Made by a program: the position numbers and the translations under genes. Of a stretch of 64,000 nt of DNA, positions 43,161 through 51,555 are shown in pieces. The DNA is from HGM11525 sp036307445. Lineage in GTDB: Bacteria; Bacillota; Clostridia; UBA1381. Below the pieces are notes generated by a model. That model did no database searches and had not been told where the DNA came from. It saw nothing but the letters and a program-made list of their open reading frames with translations. The stretch spans positions 5,683-69,682 of the forward strand of contig JAXJXP010000010.1 in NCBI GenBank assembly GCA_036307445.1. The letters are read 5' to 3'. Each line of letters starts with the position of its first letter. Within the stretch, counting starts at the first letter, position 1.

Positions 43161-43922
43161 TTACACCATCGTAGAGTGAAGTACCAGACTGTCGGAAAGC
43201 CGGTTTTCGCTTATAGCAAGTATGACATTTTCGTACCGTCTTCCGTCGATTTTGGCATAGTCCAATATTATACCCTGCATTACTCCACCTGCCGCACCGC
43301 TAAAGCTCACGGGAACAAGATTTTTGCCGTCTGCCCATTCGCTGATGTTAAGCGGGGTCGCCTGGGGGGAAAAGAGTTTTTTTAAAACCCGCTCGTCTGC
43401 AATTATAACACTTGCCCCGTCATCGCCTGCAAACAAACGATTTCCGCTGTCATAAAACCCGTTTAAACGTACCTTTTTACCCAAATAACAAAGCTCGCAG
43501 GGGAGATAGCGTGAATATATCCGTGATTTTACGAGAGATACACCGCAGACTAAAAGACAAGCACAGCCGAATACTGCCAGCAAAAGACGGCAAAGACTAA
43601 GATTTGTGGCTGCAAGCTCCACACCACCGCAAAGAAGCATTGATGACATACAAAATACTGACGCCGCACGCAGTATTTCCCTGGCATTTGCAGGAAAATA
43701 CGCTACCGCAGCAAGTATTGCCGCTCCCAGTAGTTTGCAGGCAATACTTGTAAGAAAGGATAGCTCCGGTAAAACCGCCGCTACACCGTACAATCCGCCT
43801 AAAAATGCGGAAAACACCCTTTTTCCTACCGAAATTCTGCGGTAAACGGTCGAGGAAAGCCATAAACACAAATAATCGCCGAAAAAGTTTAGTAAGAATA
43901 CCAAATCTATGTATATTATCAT
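43161..43922 (-). CDS. spoIIGA: Sporulation sigma-E processing peptidase SpoIIGA
   Basis: A 253-aa aspartic protease that removes the pro-sequence of sigma-E after a signal (SpoIIR) from the forespore. Five hydrophobic helices fill the first 130 residues (MIIYIDLVFLLNFFGDYLCLWL is typical), and the catalytic Asp is in GFYDSGNRL (DSGN) of the soluble domain. ATG 43922 with GGTGAT 6 bases upstream is preferred over GTG 43931. Directly upstream of sigE, as in all spore formers that have it. Confidence 0.93.
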   Translation of the reverse strand: MIIYIDLVFLLNFFGDYLCLWLSSTVYRRISVGKRVFSAFLGGLYGVAAVLPELSFLTSIACKLLGAAILAAVAYFPANAREILRAASVFCMSSMLLCGGVELAATNLSLCRLLLAVFGCACLLVCGVSLVKSRIYSRYLPCELCYLGKKVRLNGFYDSGNRLFAGDDGASVIIADERVLKKLFSPQATPLNISEWADGKNLVPVSFSGAAGGVMQGIILDYAKIDGRRYENVILAISENRLSDSLVLHSTMV

Positions 43923-43956
43923 ATTTATCACCGCTTGATAGTGTATTACCGCTATT

Positions 43957-43990
43957 ATTGTAGCAGAACGATAACGAATTTTTTGTCGAA
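43957..43990 (-). promoter_or_regulatory. Spo0A-type wide-spacer promoter of spoIIGA-sigE
   Basis: On the minus strand a TCGACA -35-like box (43989-43984) and TACAAT (43962-43957) are 21 bases apart. On the opposite strand TGTCGAA (43984-43990), a perfect 0A box (TGNCGAA), overlaps the -35, and TAACGAA (43972-43978) is a one-mismatch second box 12 bases away. Bacillus subtilis spoIIG likewise has a 22-base spacer and 0A boxes. Confidence 0.65.
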
Positions 43991-44081
43991 AGATAAGAGC
44001 TTAATTAAAAAATTAAGCGACAAAATACGCCCCAAATTTTATGAACAAAATTAAAACTTTTAAGATAATCGGTCAAAATAG

Positions 44082-44110
44082 TTGAAAAAACGGTTGGAAA
44101 AGGGTATAAT
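44082..44110 (+). promoter_or_regulatory. Promoter of the DUF5685 operon
   Basis: TTGAAA (44082-44087), 17 bases, TATAAT (44105-44110). Confidence 0.7.
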
Positions 44111-44143
44111 AAAATTCAAGAATAATATGGGGAGGTAGGCGAT

Positions 44144-44986
44144 ATGTTCGGATATATTGTACCTGCACCCGAGGCACTATCCCAAGAGGATAGGATGCTT
44201 TTTAGGAGCTTTTATTGCTCGCTTTGCCGTGAGATTGGAAAGCGGTCTCAGTTTTCGAGGCTGTCGTTGAGTTTCGATATGACCTTTCTTGCAATACTTA
44301 TTGAGGCTCTTGCGGAAAAGGAGCCTGTCTGTGACAGGACAGTGCGGTGCATAGTACATCCTTTGAAGCCTACACAGAAACTTTCGGGCAAGGGTATTTC
44401 GTACAGTGCGGATATGAGTGTTATTCTTATTAAAGCAAAGCTGGATGATGATGCTCGTGACGAGAGTAATCCTTTGTACAGGATAGCAAGTAAGCTGATA
44501 AAAGAGGATATACCGAATAACGACAGTGCAAGAGCGGCGGTGGAAAGGTCGCTCGCGGCGTTGGCGGAGATTGAGGGTAACAATATTAAAAATCCTGATG
44601 CAGCTGCTGATTGCTTTGCAAAGCTATGCGGTGAGATGTTTTCTCTTTCGCCTGTGCCTGAGAAAGAGAAAAAAGCTATCTACTGGCTTGGATACAATCT
44701 TGGACGGTGGATATACTTGACAGATGCGTATAATGACATTGAGCATGATATTAAAAAGAACAGCTATAATCCTTATGCTGACGGCGGTACTGCTGATGAA
44801 ATCAGGGAAAACAGGGGCAAAGAGATAACAGAAATTTTAAAATTCACATTAGCTGAGGCGGCGGCAGCATTTGATTTGCTTAATGTAAAGAGATATAAAA
44901 GCTTGCTTGAAAATATAATATATATCGGTCTGCCTGCAAGGCTTGCAGAGGTTGAAGCAGGCAAGGAAAGGAAAAATAGGGTATGA
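44144..44986 (+). CDS. DUF5685 family protein
   Basis: A 280-aa, mostly helical soluble protein. FRSFYCSLCREIGKRSQFSRLSLSFDMTFLAIL near the start and YWLGYNLGRWIYLTDAYNDIEHDIKKNSYNP in the second half are features I associate with this family; the CSLC pair and helical pattern recall polyprenyl-synthase-like bundles, but no catalytic function is known. The gene overlaps the J-domain gene by 4 bases (ATGA), a pairing I have seen in Clostridia. ATG follows GGGGAGG. Confidence 0.8.
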   Translation: MFGYIVPAPEALSQEDRMLFRSFYCSLCREIGKRSQFSRLSLSFDMTFLAILIEALAEKEPVCDRTVRCIVHPLKPTQKLSGKGISYSADMSVILIKAKLDDDARDESNPLYRIASKLIKEDIPNNDSARAAVERSLAALAEIEGNNIKNPDAAADCFAKLCGEMFSLSPVPEKEKKAIYWLGYNLGRWIYLTDAYNDIEHDIKKNSYNPYADGGTADEIRENRGKEITEILKFTLAEAAAAFDLLNVKRYKSLLENIIYIGLPARLAEVEAGKERKNRV

Positions 44987-45585
44987 ACCCATATGAAGTT
45001 TTAGGCGTAAGTCCTAATGACGACGAGGAAACCATAAAAAAAGCATACAGAAACCTGGTTAAGAAATATCATCCGGACCGTTATGCCAATTCGCCCCTTG
45101 CTGATGATGCAAGCGAAAAGCTAAAGGAGATAAACCTTGCCTATGATATAATAACGGGCAAGGCAAAGCCGCAGGGGAACACAAGCGGCGGCAATTATGG
45201 CGGATATGGTGGCTATGGCGGCTACAACGGTAATTTTGAGGTGAGCTTTCAGAGTGTGAGAATGCTCATAACAATGAGAATGAATGATGCCGCAGAGCAA
45301 ATGCTTGAAAAGTTGCCAAAAACGGCAGAGTGGTATTACTTGAAGGGTGTAATATATATGAACCGTGGCTGGTATCAGACTGCGAAGGAGAATTTTGATA
45401 CTGCGTGCAGAATGGACCCGACCAATCCCGAGCATCAAAATGCGGGAGAGGATTTTTCGCGAAGAAGTACCGTTTTCTATGACTATGGTATGCGGCTGAG
45501 TCCTCTTGCGTTATGTGTGGGAAGTTGGTGTTGTTCACGGTTTTGTTGTGGCGGAAGATTTTTGCCATGCTTTTGCTGGTGTTAA
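44983..45585 (+). CDS. J-domain protein with cysteine-rich C-terminus
   Basis: A 200-aa co-chaperone-like protein. The J domain (1-60) has the HPD motif in KKYHPDRYANS and should stimulate a DnaK. A Gly/Tyr-rich linker (GGYGGYGGYNG) follows, then a TPR-like helical segment (about 95-150, YLKGVIYMNRGWYQTAKENFDTACRMDP). The last 24 residues hold eight cysteines (as in WCCSRFCCGG and PCFCWC). It is not full DnaJ: the zinc and substrate domains are absent. Confidence 0.85.
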   Translation: MNPYEVLGVSPNDDEETIKKAYRNLVKKYHPDRYANSPLADDASEKLKEINLAYDIITGKAKPQGNTSGGNYGGYGGYGGYNGNFEVSFQSVRMLITMRMNDAAEQMLEKLPKTAEWYYLKGVIYMNRGWYQTAKENFDTACRMDPTNPEHQNAGEDFSRRSTVFYDYGMRLSPLALCVGSWCCSRFCCGGRFLPCFCWC

Positions 45586-45610
45586 AATATATGAAAGGGA
45601 TATTGATAAA

Positions 45611-46570
45611 ATGAATAAGGAACATATAACCTCGATAGGAGGTCAGGCAATATTAGAGGGTGTAATGATGAGAGGCCCTTTTAAAACCGCAATGTCTGTA
45701 CGAAAATCCGACGGTGAGATTGAATGCCGTGTAGATGAAAACGGCTCCAAAACCCGTCCTAAATTCTGCAAGCTCCCGATAATTAGAGGCTGTGTGAATT
45801 TTGTTGACAGCCTTGTAATCGGTATGAAAGCACTTATGTACTCGGCAGAGTTTATTGACCTTGAGGATGAGGAGGAATCAGAGAGTAAATTTGACCGCTG
45901 GTTAGAGGATAAGTTGGGAGATAAGGTAAAGGATGTAGTGATATATTTCTCTATTGCACTGTCCATTGTTATGAGTGTAGGACTTTTTATACTTTTGCCA
46001 ACTGTTGTTACAAGAGGTATTGAGTGGCTGTTTTCGCTGACACCGTTTTCGGGTGCTGCAGGAACGAGAGTGTTTACAAGTGTTTGCGAGGGAATTGTGC
46101 GTATGGCTATTTTCCTTGGATATATGGCACTTGTTTCGCAGATGTCCGATATTAAGAGAGTATTTGAATATCACGGAGCGGAGCATAAGACCATTGCTTG
46201 CTATGAAAGCGGCGAAGAGCTTACTGTTGAGAATGTAAAGAAGCACACACGTTTTCACCCGAGATGCGGAACAAGCTTTCTGCTATTCGTAATGATTATA
46301 AGTATCATACTTTTCGCACTTTTGCCGAGAACGGGAGTGATACTTAGAATGTTGATGCGACTTGCGCTTTTGCCTGTTGTGGCAGGGCTTTCATATGAGG
46401 TTATTAAGCTTGCAGGCAGACATCAGAAGGGCTGTGTCAAGGCTCTTACAAAGCCGGGATTATGGCTTCAAAAGCTTACAACCCGCGAGCCTGATGACAG
46501 TCAGATAGAGGTAGCAATCAATTCTATGAAAGCGGTTATTCCTGAAAATTCGGAGGACGACCAATGGTAA
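45611..46570 (+). CDS. DUF1385 (YqhQ-like) membrane protein
   Basis: A 319-aa membrane protein. ITSIGGQAILEGVMMRGP near the start and EYHGAEHKTIACYESGEELTVENVKKHTRFHPRCGTSFL are the family signatures; four to five hydrophobic segments follow. Function is unknown, but the gene is typically next to prmC/prfA, as here. ATG 45611 has AAAGGGA 9 bases upstream. It overlaps prmC by 7 bases. Confidence 0.9.
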   Translation: MNKEHITSIGGQAILEGVMMRGPFKTAMSVRKSDGEIECRVDENGSKTRPKFCKLPIIRGCVNFVDSLVIGMKALMYSAEFIDLEDEEESESKFDRWLEDKLGDKVKDVVIYFSIALSIVMSVGLFILLPTVVTRGIEWLFSLTPFSGAAGTRVFTSVCEGIVRMAIFLGYMALVSQMSDIKRVFEYHGAEHKTIACYESGEELTVENVKKHTRFHPRCGTSFLLFVMIISIILFALLPRTGVILRMLMRLALLPVVAGLSYEVIKLAGRHQKGCVKALTKPGLWLQKLTTREPDDSQIEVAINSMKAVIPENSEDDQW

Positions 46571-47400
46571 TCCGTGAGCTTCTGACCGAAACAGCGCGTG
46601 CGCTTAAGAATATTGAAAATCATATGTTTGAGGCGCATTTGATTGTAAGGACTGTTCTTGATATGTCGCCTATGGACTTGGTGCTTGCCCATACCAAAGA
46701 GGTAGATACGGATAAAGTCAAGCTCGTCCGTAATGCAGTGAAACAACGCATAAACGGCGAGCCGCTTCAATATATACTGGGTACGCAGGAATTTATGGGT
46801 ATTGAATTTGAGGTATCGAGGGAAGTGCTGATACCGAGAGCGGACACAGAAACTCTTGTTGAAACGGTGCTTACTCATCTTGCGAAGAACGGCGCCAATA
46901 TCCTCGATATAGGCTGTGGTAGCGGATGCGTGGGCTTGTCGGTTGCATATCATAACAAAAGAGTTTGTGTACGAGGTGTTGATATATCCGATTTTGCACT
47001 TGAGCTTTCAAAAAAGAATGCAAAAAAGCTTGGACTCGATGACAGGGCAGAGTTTGTGAAAGCAGATATACTTTCCGACTGTTTGCCGGGCAAGTATGAT
47101 GTAATAGTATCAAACCCACCATACATACGAACAGATGTGATACCAACGCTAATGGGAGAGGTACAGTTTTATGAACCGCATCTTGCATTAGATGGCGGGG
47201 AGGACGGACTTAGATTTTACCGCACAATTATAGAAAAAGCGCCCAGGCTTTTAAACGAAAATGGATTTTTGGCATTTGAGATAGGCTATGATCAGGGAGA
47301 TGCGGTTTCTAAACTTATGAGTGCAGGGTTTGATAACGTACAGGTCATAAAAGACCTTGCAGGCAATGACAGAGTTGTTGCAGGAGTTTTGAAATGTTAA
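46564..47400 (+). CDS. prmC: Release factor glutamine methyltransferase
   Basis: A 278-aa enzyme that methylates the GGQ glutamine of RF1/RF2. The N-terminal helical domain (1-75) leads to ILDIGCGSGCVGLSVA (SAM site) and VSNPPYIRTDVI, whose NPPY motif binds the glutamine. Overlap with the DUF1385 gene implies coupling. prfA, its common partner, is not adjacent here. Confidence 0.94.
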   Translation: MVIRELLTETARALKNIENHMFEAHLIVRTVLDMSPMDLVLAHTKEVDTDKVKLVRNAVKQRINGEPLQYILGTQEFMGIEFEVSREVLIPRADTETLVETVLTHLAKNGANILDIGCGSGCVGLSVAYHNKRVCVRGVDISDFALELSKKNAKKLGLDDRAEFVKADILSDCLPGKYDVIVSNPPYIRTDVIPTLMGEVQFYEPHLALDGGEDGLRFYRTIIEKAPRLLNENGFLAFEIGYDQGDAVSKLMSAGFDNVQVIKDLAGNDRVVAGVLKC

Positions 47401-47416
47401 ATTTTGATTACCTGTA

Positions 47417-47445
47417 TTGACATAACGGGCAAGTGTCAGTATAAT
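47417..47445 (+). promoter_or_regulatory. Consensus promoter of the HprK-like gene
   Basis: TTGACA (47417-47422), 17 bases, TATAAT (47440-47445): a full consensus match 18 bases before the start codon, giving a short leader with GTGGAGG. Confidence 0.85.
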
Positions 47446-47463
47446 GGAAAGTGGAGGGGTTTT

Positions 47464-48171
47464 ATGAATATGCATAAAATTGTCGACCTTTATGTAGACC
47501 TTGGCTATAAGCATGAAAGACTTGTAAAGCAGGCGGCTGCATATAAGACAGATGAAAAGGTAAAACCGAATATAATAATATATCTTTCCGATAAGTATAT
47601 AAGCGATAAACTGGCAGAAAATCCGCACCTTGATGAAGACCAGTGCGAGTATATCTGGACCGGGTCGTTCTTTTATGATGCGCTTATAAATTTTGACGGA
47701 CTTTTGTTGCATGCATCTGCTGTTATGATGGATGGGAAAGCATATCTTTTCTCTGCACCGAGCGGTACGGGAAAATCGACTCATACATCGCTCTGGCTTA
47801 AGCATTTCGGCGACAGAGCGCAGATTTTAAATGACGATAAGCCGGCTATCCGAATTACCGATGAGGGTATCAGGGTTTACGGCACACCCTGGAGCGGAAA
47901 AACTGATCTTAATATAAATGCTTCTGCTGAGCTTGCAGGCATTTGCTTTTTGGAGAGAGATACATATAACCATATAGAAGAATTGCCAAAGGTTGAGGCG
48001 ATTATGAGAGTGCTAAACCAGACCATAAGACCGTCTGAGGAAAAGCAGATGGGAATGTTGCTTGATACATTGGATGTTGTTATCGGCAGAACACCTATTT
48101 ATAAAATGGGCTGTACCATAAGCGAAGAAGCGGTAGTTATGGCATATGAAAAAATGAGTGGAATAAAATAA
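47464..48171 (+). CDS. HPr kinase-like P-loop protein, orphan
   Basis: A 235-aa protein of the HprK C-terminal-like superfamily. LLLHASAVMMDGKAYLFSAPSGTGKSTHTSLWLKHFG contains the P-loop GTGKST, followed by LNDDKPAIRI and the GTPWSGK block. It lacks the N-terminal DRTGG domain of true HPr kinase. Relatives occur beside PqqD-like proteins and RiPP (lasso peptide) clusters, but no precursor peptide or maturase is visible here. ATG 47464 is used because the open frame upstream contains the promoter. Confidence 0.8.
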   Translation: MNMHKIVDLYVDLGYKHERLVKQAAAYKTDEKVKPNIIIYLSDKYISDKLAENPHLDEDQCEYIWTGSFFYDALINFDGLLLHASAVMMDGKAYLFSAPSGTGKSTHTSLWLKHFGDRAQILNDDKPAIRITDEGIRVYGTPWSGKTDLNINASAELAGICFLERDTYNHIEELPKVEAIMRVLNQTIRPSEEKQMGMLLDTLDVVIGRTPIYKMGCTISEEAVVMAYEKMSGIK

Positions 48172-48200
48172 AAATGAGTAGCAAACTTTGCTACTCATTT
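48172..48200. terminator. Bidirectional terminator between the HprK-like gene and lysA
   Basis: AAATGAGTAGCAAA and TTTGCTACTCATTT are perfect 14-base arms around one base. Confidence 0.88.
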
Positions 48201-48280
48201 TCGTTTGTATAGAAAGTTTTTTTACCACTGACTATGTGATGTGTTTTGCGGACAGGCGGGAATGACGTCCCCACGATTTA

Positions 48281-49579
48281 TTACAAATCATTCCTCAGCA
48301 AATCCTCATAGGTTTCACGTTTTACTACGAGCTTTGCCTGACCGTCCGACACGGCAACCATTGCAGGGCGGGGGATACGGTTATAGTTTGATGCCATTGA
48401 ATAATTGTATGCTCCCGTCGCTAAAACTGCAAGGGTATCGCCTACTTTGATTTCGGGCATCATTGTATCCTTAATCAGAATGTCGCCCGACTCGCAGCAT
48501 TTACCTGCTATTGTAACCGTTTCTAAAGGCTCGGCATTTGCGTTGTTTGCAACAACTGCTGTGTATTCAGACTCATACATTATATATCTCGGATTATCTG
48601 CCATTCCGCCGTCTACCGAGATGTATTTTCTAACGTTCTTGATATCCTTGACACAGCCTACTGTGTACAAGGTAACTCCTGCAGGGGCAACAATCGACCT
48701 TCCCGGTTCCATATAGATATACGGAAGCTTGACATTGCGTTCTTTAGCTACTTTCTTCACGACCTCGGAAACGTGCTTGATATAGTTATCGTATTCAATC
48801 GGGTCATCGCTTTCGACATACCTTATGCCGTAGCCGCCTCCCAAGTTAAGTTCATCTATTTCAAGTCCGAGCTTGTCCTTGATATCGCTGATAAAATTCA
48901 TCATTACCTCAGCAGCCTTTAAAAACGGCTCAATATCGAATATCTGCGAGCCGATATGGCAATGAACGCCTGTAACCTTTACATTTTGCATTTTTGATGC
49001 CTTTTCTATAATCTCAAAAGCCTCACCGTTTTCCAATGCAACACCAAACTTTGAATCAATCTGTCCCGTCTGTACAAAGCTATGTGTATGAGCATCAACG
49101 CCGGGCTTTATGCGGAACATAATATTCTGAACCTTACCAAGCTTAGCGGCGATGCTGTCAAGTAAATCAAGCTCATAATCATTGTCAACAACGATATGCC
49201 CTACGCCGTTTTCAACTGCAAGCTCAAGCTCCTGCGGCATTTTGTTGTTACCGTGGAAACATATTTTTTCCATAGGAAAGCCTGCTTTGATAGCGGTATA
49301 AAGCTCACCGCCTGAAACTACATCAAGACCTAAACCCTCCTCTGCCATAACACGGCAGGTAAAAAGAGTACAAAGTGCCTTGTTGGCATAAAGAACAAGA
49401 CCATTGCCGCCGTAGTACTTTTCCATCGCGTTTTTATAGGTGCGGCAATTTTCGCGGACTAAATCCTCGTCTATGACATATAGAGGAGTTCCAAACTCCT
49501 TAGCTAAAGAAACGGCATCATTTTTCCCGATTACAAGATGATTTTCGCCGTTTATCGATAAATTTTTTGATACTAACAT
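48281..49579 (-). CDS. lysA: Diaminopimelate decarboxylase
   Basis: A 432-aa PLP enzyme for the last step of lysine synthesis. The PLP lysine is in LVLYANKALCT; HCHIGSQIFD, LNLGGGYGIRY and MEPGRSIVAPAG bind PLP and substrate; CESGDIL gives the cross-subunit cysteine region. ATG 49579 has AAGGGGG. It lies on the same strand after clpX but behind a terminator; no separate promoter is obvious in the short gap. Confidence 0.95.
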   Translation of the reverse strand: MLVSKNLSINGENHLVIGKNDAVSLAKEFGTPLYVIDEDLVRENCRTYKNAMEKYYGGNGLVLYANKALCTLFTCRVMAEEGLGLDVVSGGELYTAIKAGFPMEKICFHGNNKMPQELELAVENGVGHIVVDNDYELDLLDSIAAKLGKVQNIMFRIKPGVDAHTHSFVQTGQIDSKFGVALENGEAFEIIEKASKMQNVKVTGVHCHIGSQIFDIEPFLKAAEVMMNFISDIKDKLGLEIDELNLGGGYGIRYVESDDPIEYDNYIKHVSEVVKKVAKERNVKLPYIYMEPGRSIVAPAGVTLYTVGCVKDIKNVRKYISVDGGMADNPRYIMYESEYTAVVANNANAEPLETVTIAGKCCESGDILIKDTMMPEIKVGDTLAVLATGAYNYSMASNYNRIPRPAMVAVSDGQAKLVVKRETYEDLLRNDL

Positions 49580-49606
49580 AGTTTATGCCCCCTTGCATAG
49601 AGTCTT

Positions 49607-49636
49607 AAAAAGGGGCAAGGTATAACCTGCCCCTTT
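49607..49636 (-). terminator. Terminator after clpX (minus strand)
   Basis: AAAGGGGCA and TGCCCCTTT arms (49636-49628 and 49617-49609) followed leftward by a T-run. Confidence 0.82.
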
Positions 49637-49640
49637 AAAA

Positions 49641-50888
49641 TTATGCGTATTTGCTGCTATCCTCACGGATAAGCGTCGGCGGTGTTTTGTTTTCGATGCA
49701 GTCTTTTGTGATGATGCACTTTTTAACCGACTTGTCCGACGGCACGGTAAACATTACATCGGTGGTAGCTTCCTCGATTATTGAACGAAGACCTCTTGCG
49801 CCTGTATTTCTCTTCTGTGCAAGCTCAGCGATTGCCTCAAGAGCATCGTCCTCTACAACAAGCTCTACATCATCAAAGTCCATAAGGACCTTGTACTGCT
49901 TAATCAAAGCATTCTTCGGTTTGGTAAGAATATCCACCAAAGCGGCCTTGTCAAGCTGGTCAAGCTTTGCTACAACAGGCAGTCTTCCTATAAACTCTGG
50001 GATAAGACCGAATTTCAATAAATCCTGAGGTATGAGCTGTTTTAAAAGCTCGGAAATATTTGCGTCCTTGCGGCTTTCAACCTCGGCTCCGAAGCCGAGT
50101 GCCTTTTTGCCGACACGGTCGCCGATTATTTTTTCTATTCCGTCAAATGCACCGCCGCAAATGAACAGAATATTGGTTGTATCAATCTGGATAAAATCCT
50201 GATGCGGATGCTTTCTGCCGCCATTTGGCGGAACGGAAGCAACGGTGCCTTCAAGTACTTTAAGAAGTGTTTGCTGAACACCTTCGCCGCTGACATCGCG
50301 GGTAATAGATACATTCTCCGACTTCCTTGCAATCTTGTCAATCTCGTCGATGTAAATTATACCGCGTTCTGCAGCTTCAATATCATAGTCTGCCGCCTGA
50401 ATAAGCTTTAAAAGAATATTTTCAACGTCCTCACCGACATAGCCCGCCTCTGTAAGAGAGGTGGCATCTGCAATAGCGAAGGGCACGTTTAAAATCCTCG
50501 CAAGATTTTGTACCAAAAAGGTTTTACCCGAGCCGGTAGGGCCTACCAGCAGGATATTACTCTTTTGCAGTTCAACATCGTTGGCAGCGTTTTGATGCTC
50601 TATACGTTTATAATGGTTATAAACAGCAACGGAGAGTATTTTTTTTGCATCCTCCTGACCGATTACATACTGGTCAAGCACTGCCTTAATCTCAGCAGGC
50701 TTGGGCAAATCGGTCAAATCAGGCATATCGGTTACGGGATCGTACTCATCCTGCATAATCTGATTACACAAGGTAACGCAATTATTGCAGATATAGACGC
50801 CCGAGCCGGTTATAAGTCTTTCGACATCGTGCTCCGACTTGCCGCAAAAGGAGCAAAAGCGTTCTTTTTCATCATTTTTCTTTGCCAT
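49641..50888 (-). CDS. clpX: ATP-dependent Clp protease ATPase subunit ClpX
   Basis: A 415-aa AAA+ unfoldase that feeds substrates to ClpP. The N-terminal zinc-binding domain has FCSFCGK and CNNCVTLC; Walker A is GPTGSGKTFL, Walker B IIYIDEIDKI, and the pore loop GYVGED follows. The ClpP-docking IGF-like loop appears as LGF in KKALGFGAEVE. ATG 50888 has AAAGGA; the longer frame overlaps nothing useful. Last of the tig-clpP-clpX operon. Confidence 0.96.
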   Translation of the reverse strand: MAKKNDEKERFCSFCGKSEHDVERLITGSGVYICNNCVTLCNQIMQDEYDPVTDMPDLTDLPKPAEIKAVLDQYVIGQEDAKKILSVAVYNHYKRIEHQNAANDVELQKSNILLVGPTGSGKTFLVQNLARILNVPFAIADATSLTEAGYVGEDVENILLKLIQAADYDIEAAERGIIYIDEIDKIARKSENVSITRDVSGEGVQQTLLKVLEGTVASVPPNGGRKHPHQDFIQIDTTNILFICGGAFDGIEKIIGDRVGKKALGFGAEVESRKDANISELLKQLIPQDLLKFGLIPEFIGRLPVVAKLDQLDKAALVDILTKPKNALIKQYKVLMDFDDVELVVEDDALEAIAELAQKRNTGARGLRSIIEEATTDVMFTVPSDKSVKKCIITKDCIENKTPPTLIREDSSKYA

Positions 50889-50910
50889 TTGTTTGTCCTT
50901 TCGGCATCTG

Positions 50911-51498
50911 TTATTTTGCTCTCGGAACAATTACCTCGTCGATAAGACCGTAGGCTCTTGCCTCGTCAGCACTCATAAAGTTATCACGTTCTGTGTCCGC
51001 CATAACCTGCTCTAACGGCTGGCCGCTTCGCTCGGCAAGAATTTCGTTAAGATGCTTTTTCATTTTTATAATACGCTCTGCGTGTATCTGGATATCAGTT
51101 GCCTGACCTTGCATACCGCCGAGAGGCTGATGTATCATAATTTCGCTGTTTGGAAGAGCAAATCTCTTACCCTTAGCACCTGCTGCAAGCAGGAATGCAC
51201 CCATAGAAGCCGCCATACCCACACAGATTGTAGATACGTCGCACTTTATGTATTGCATCGTATCGTAAATAGCCATACCTGCGGTTATCGAGCCGCCGGG
51301 GCTGTTGATATAAAGCTGAATATCCTTGTCGGGGTCTTTGCCCTCAAGATACAAAAGCTGTGCCACAACCAAAGATGCTGTTGCGTCGTTTACCTCATCG
51401 CTGAGGAAAACAATTCTGTCCTCCAGAAGACGTGAGAAAATATCGTATGAACGCTCTCCTCTGCCTGTCTGTTCTACTACCATTGGTACTAAACTCAT
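50911..51498 (-). CDS. clpP: ATP-dependent Clp protease proteolytic subunit
   Basis: A 195-aa serine protease forming a tetradecamer. The catalytic Ser is in CVGMAASMGAFLL, His in IMIHQPLGG and Asp in DTERDNFMS. The N-terminus (SLVPMVVEQTGRGERSYDIFSRLLEDRI) is typical. It lies 22 bases before clpX and after tig. Confidence 0.97.
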   Translation of the reverse strand: MSLVPMVVEQTGRGERSYDIFSRLLEDRIVFLSDEVNDATASLVVAQLLYLEGKDPDKDIQLYINSPGGSITAGMAIYDTMQYIKCDVSTICVGMAASMGAFLLAAGAKGKRFALPNSEIMIHQPLGGMQGQATDIQIHAERIIKMKKHLNEILAERSGQPLEQVMADTERDNFMSADEARAYGLIDEVIVPRAK

Positions 51499-51555
51499 TT
51501 GCTTTCAATCCTTTCGTTTAGAAATCAGAAGACGCTTCCCCCTAAACGTGTTTGA

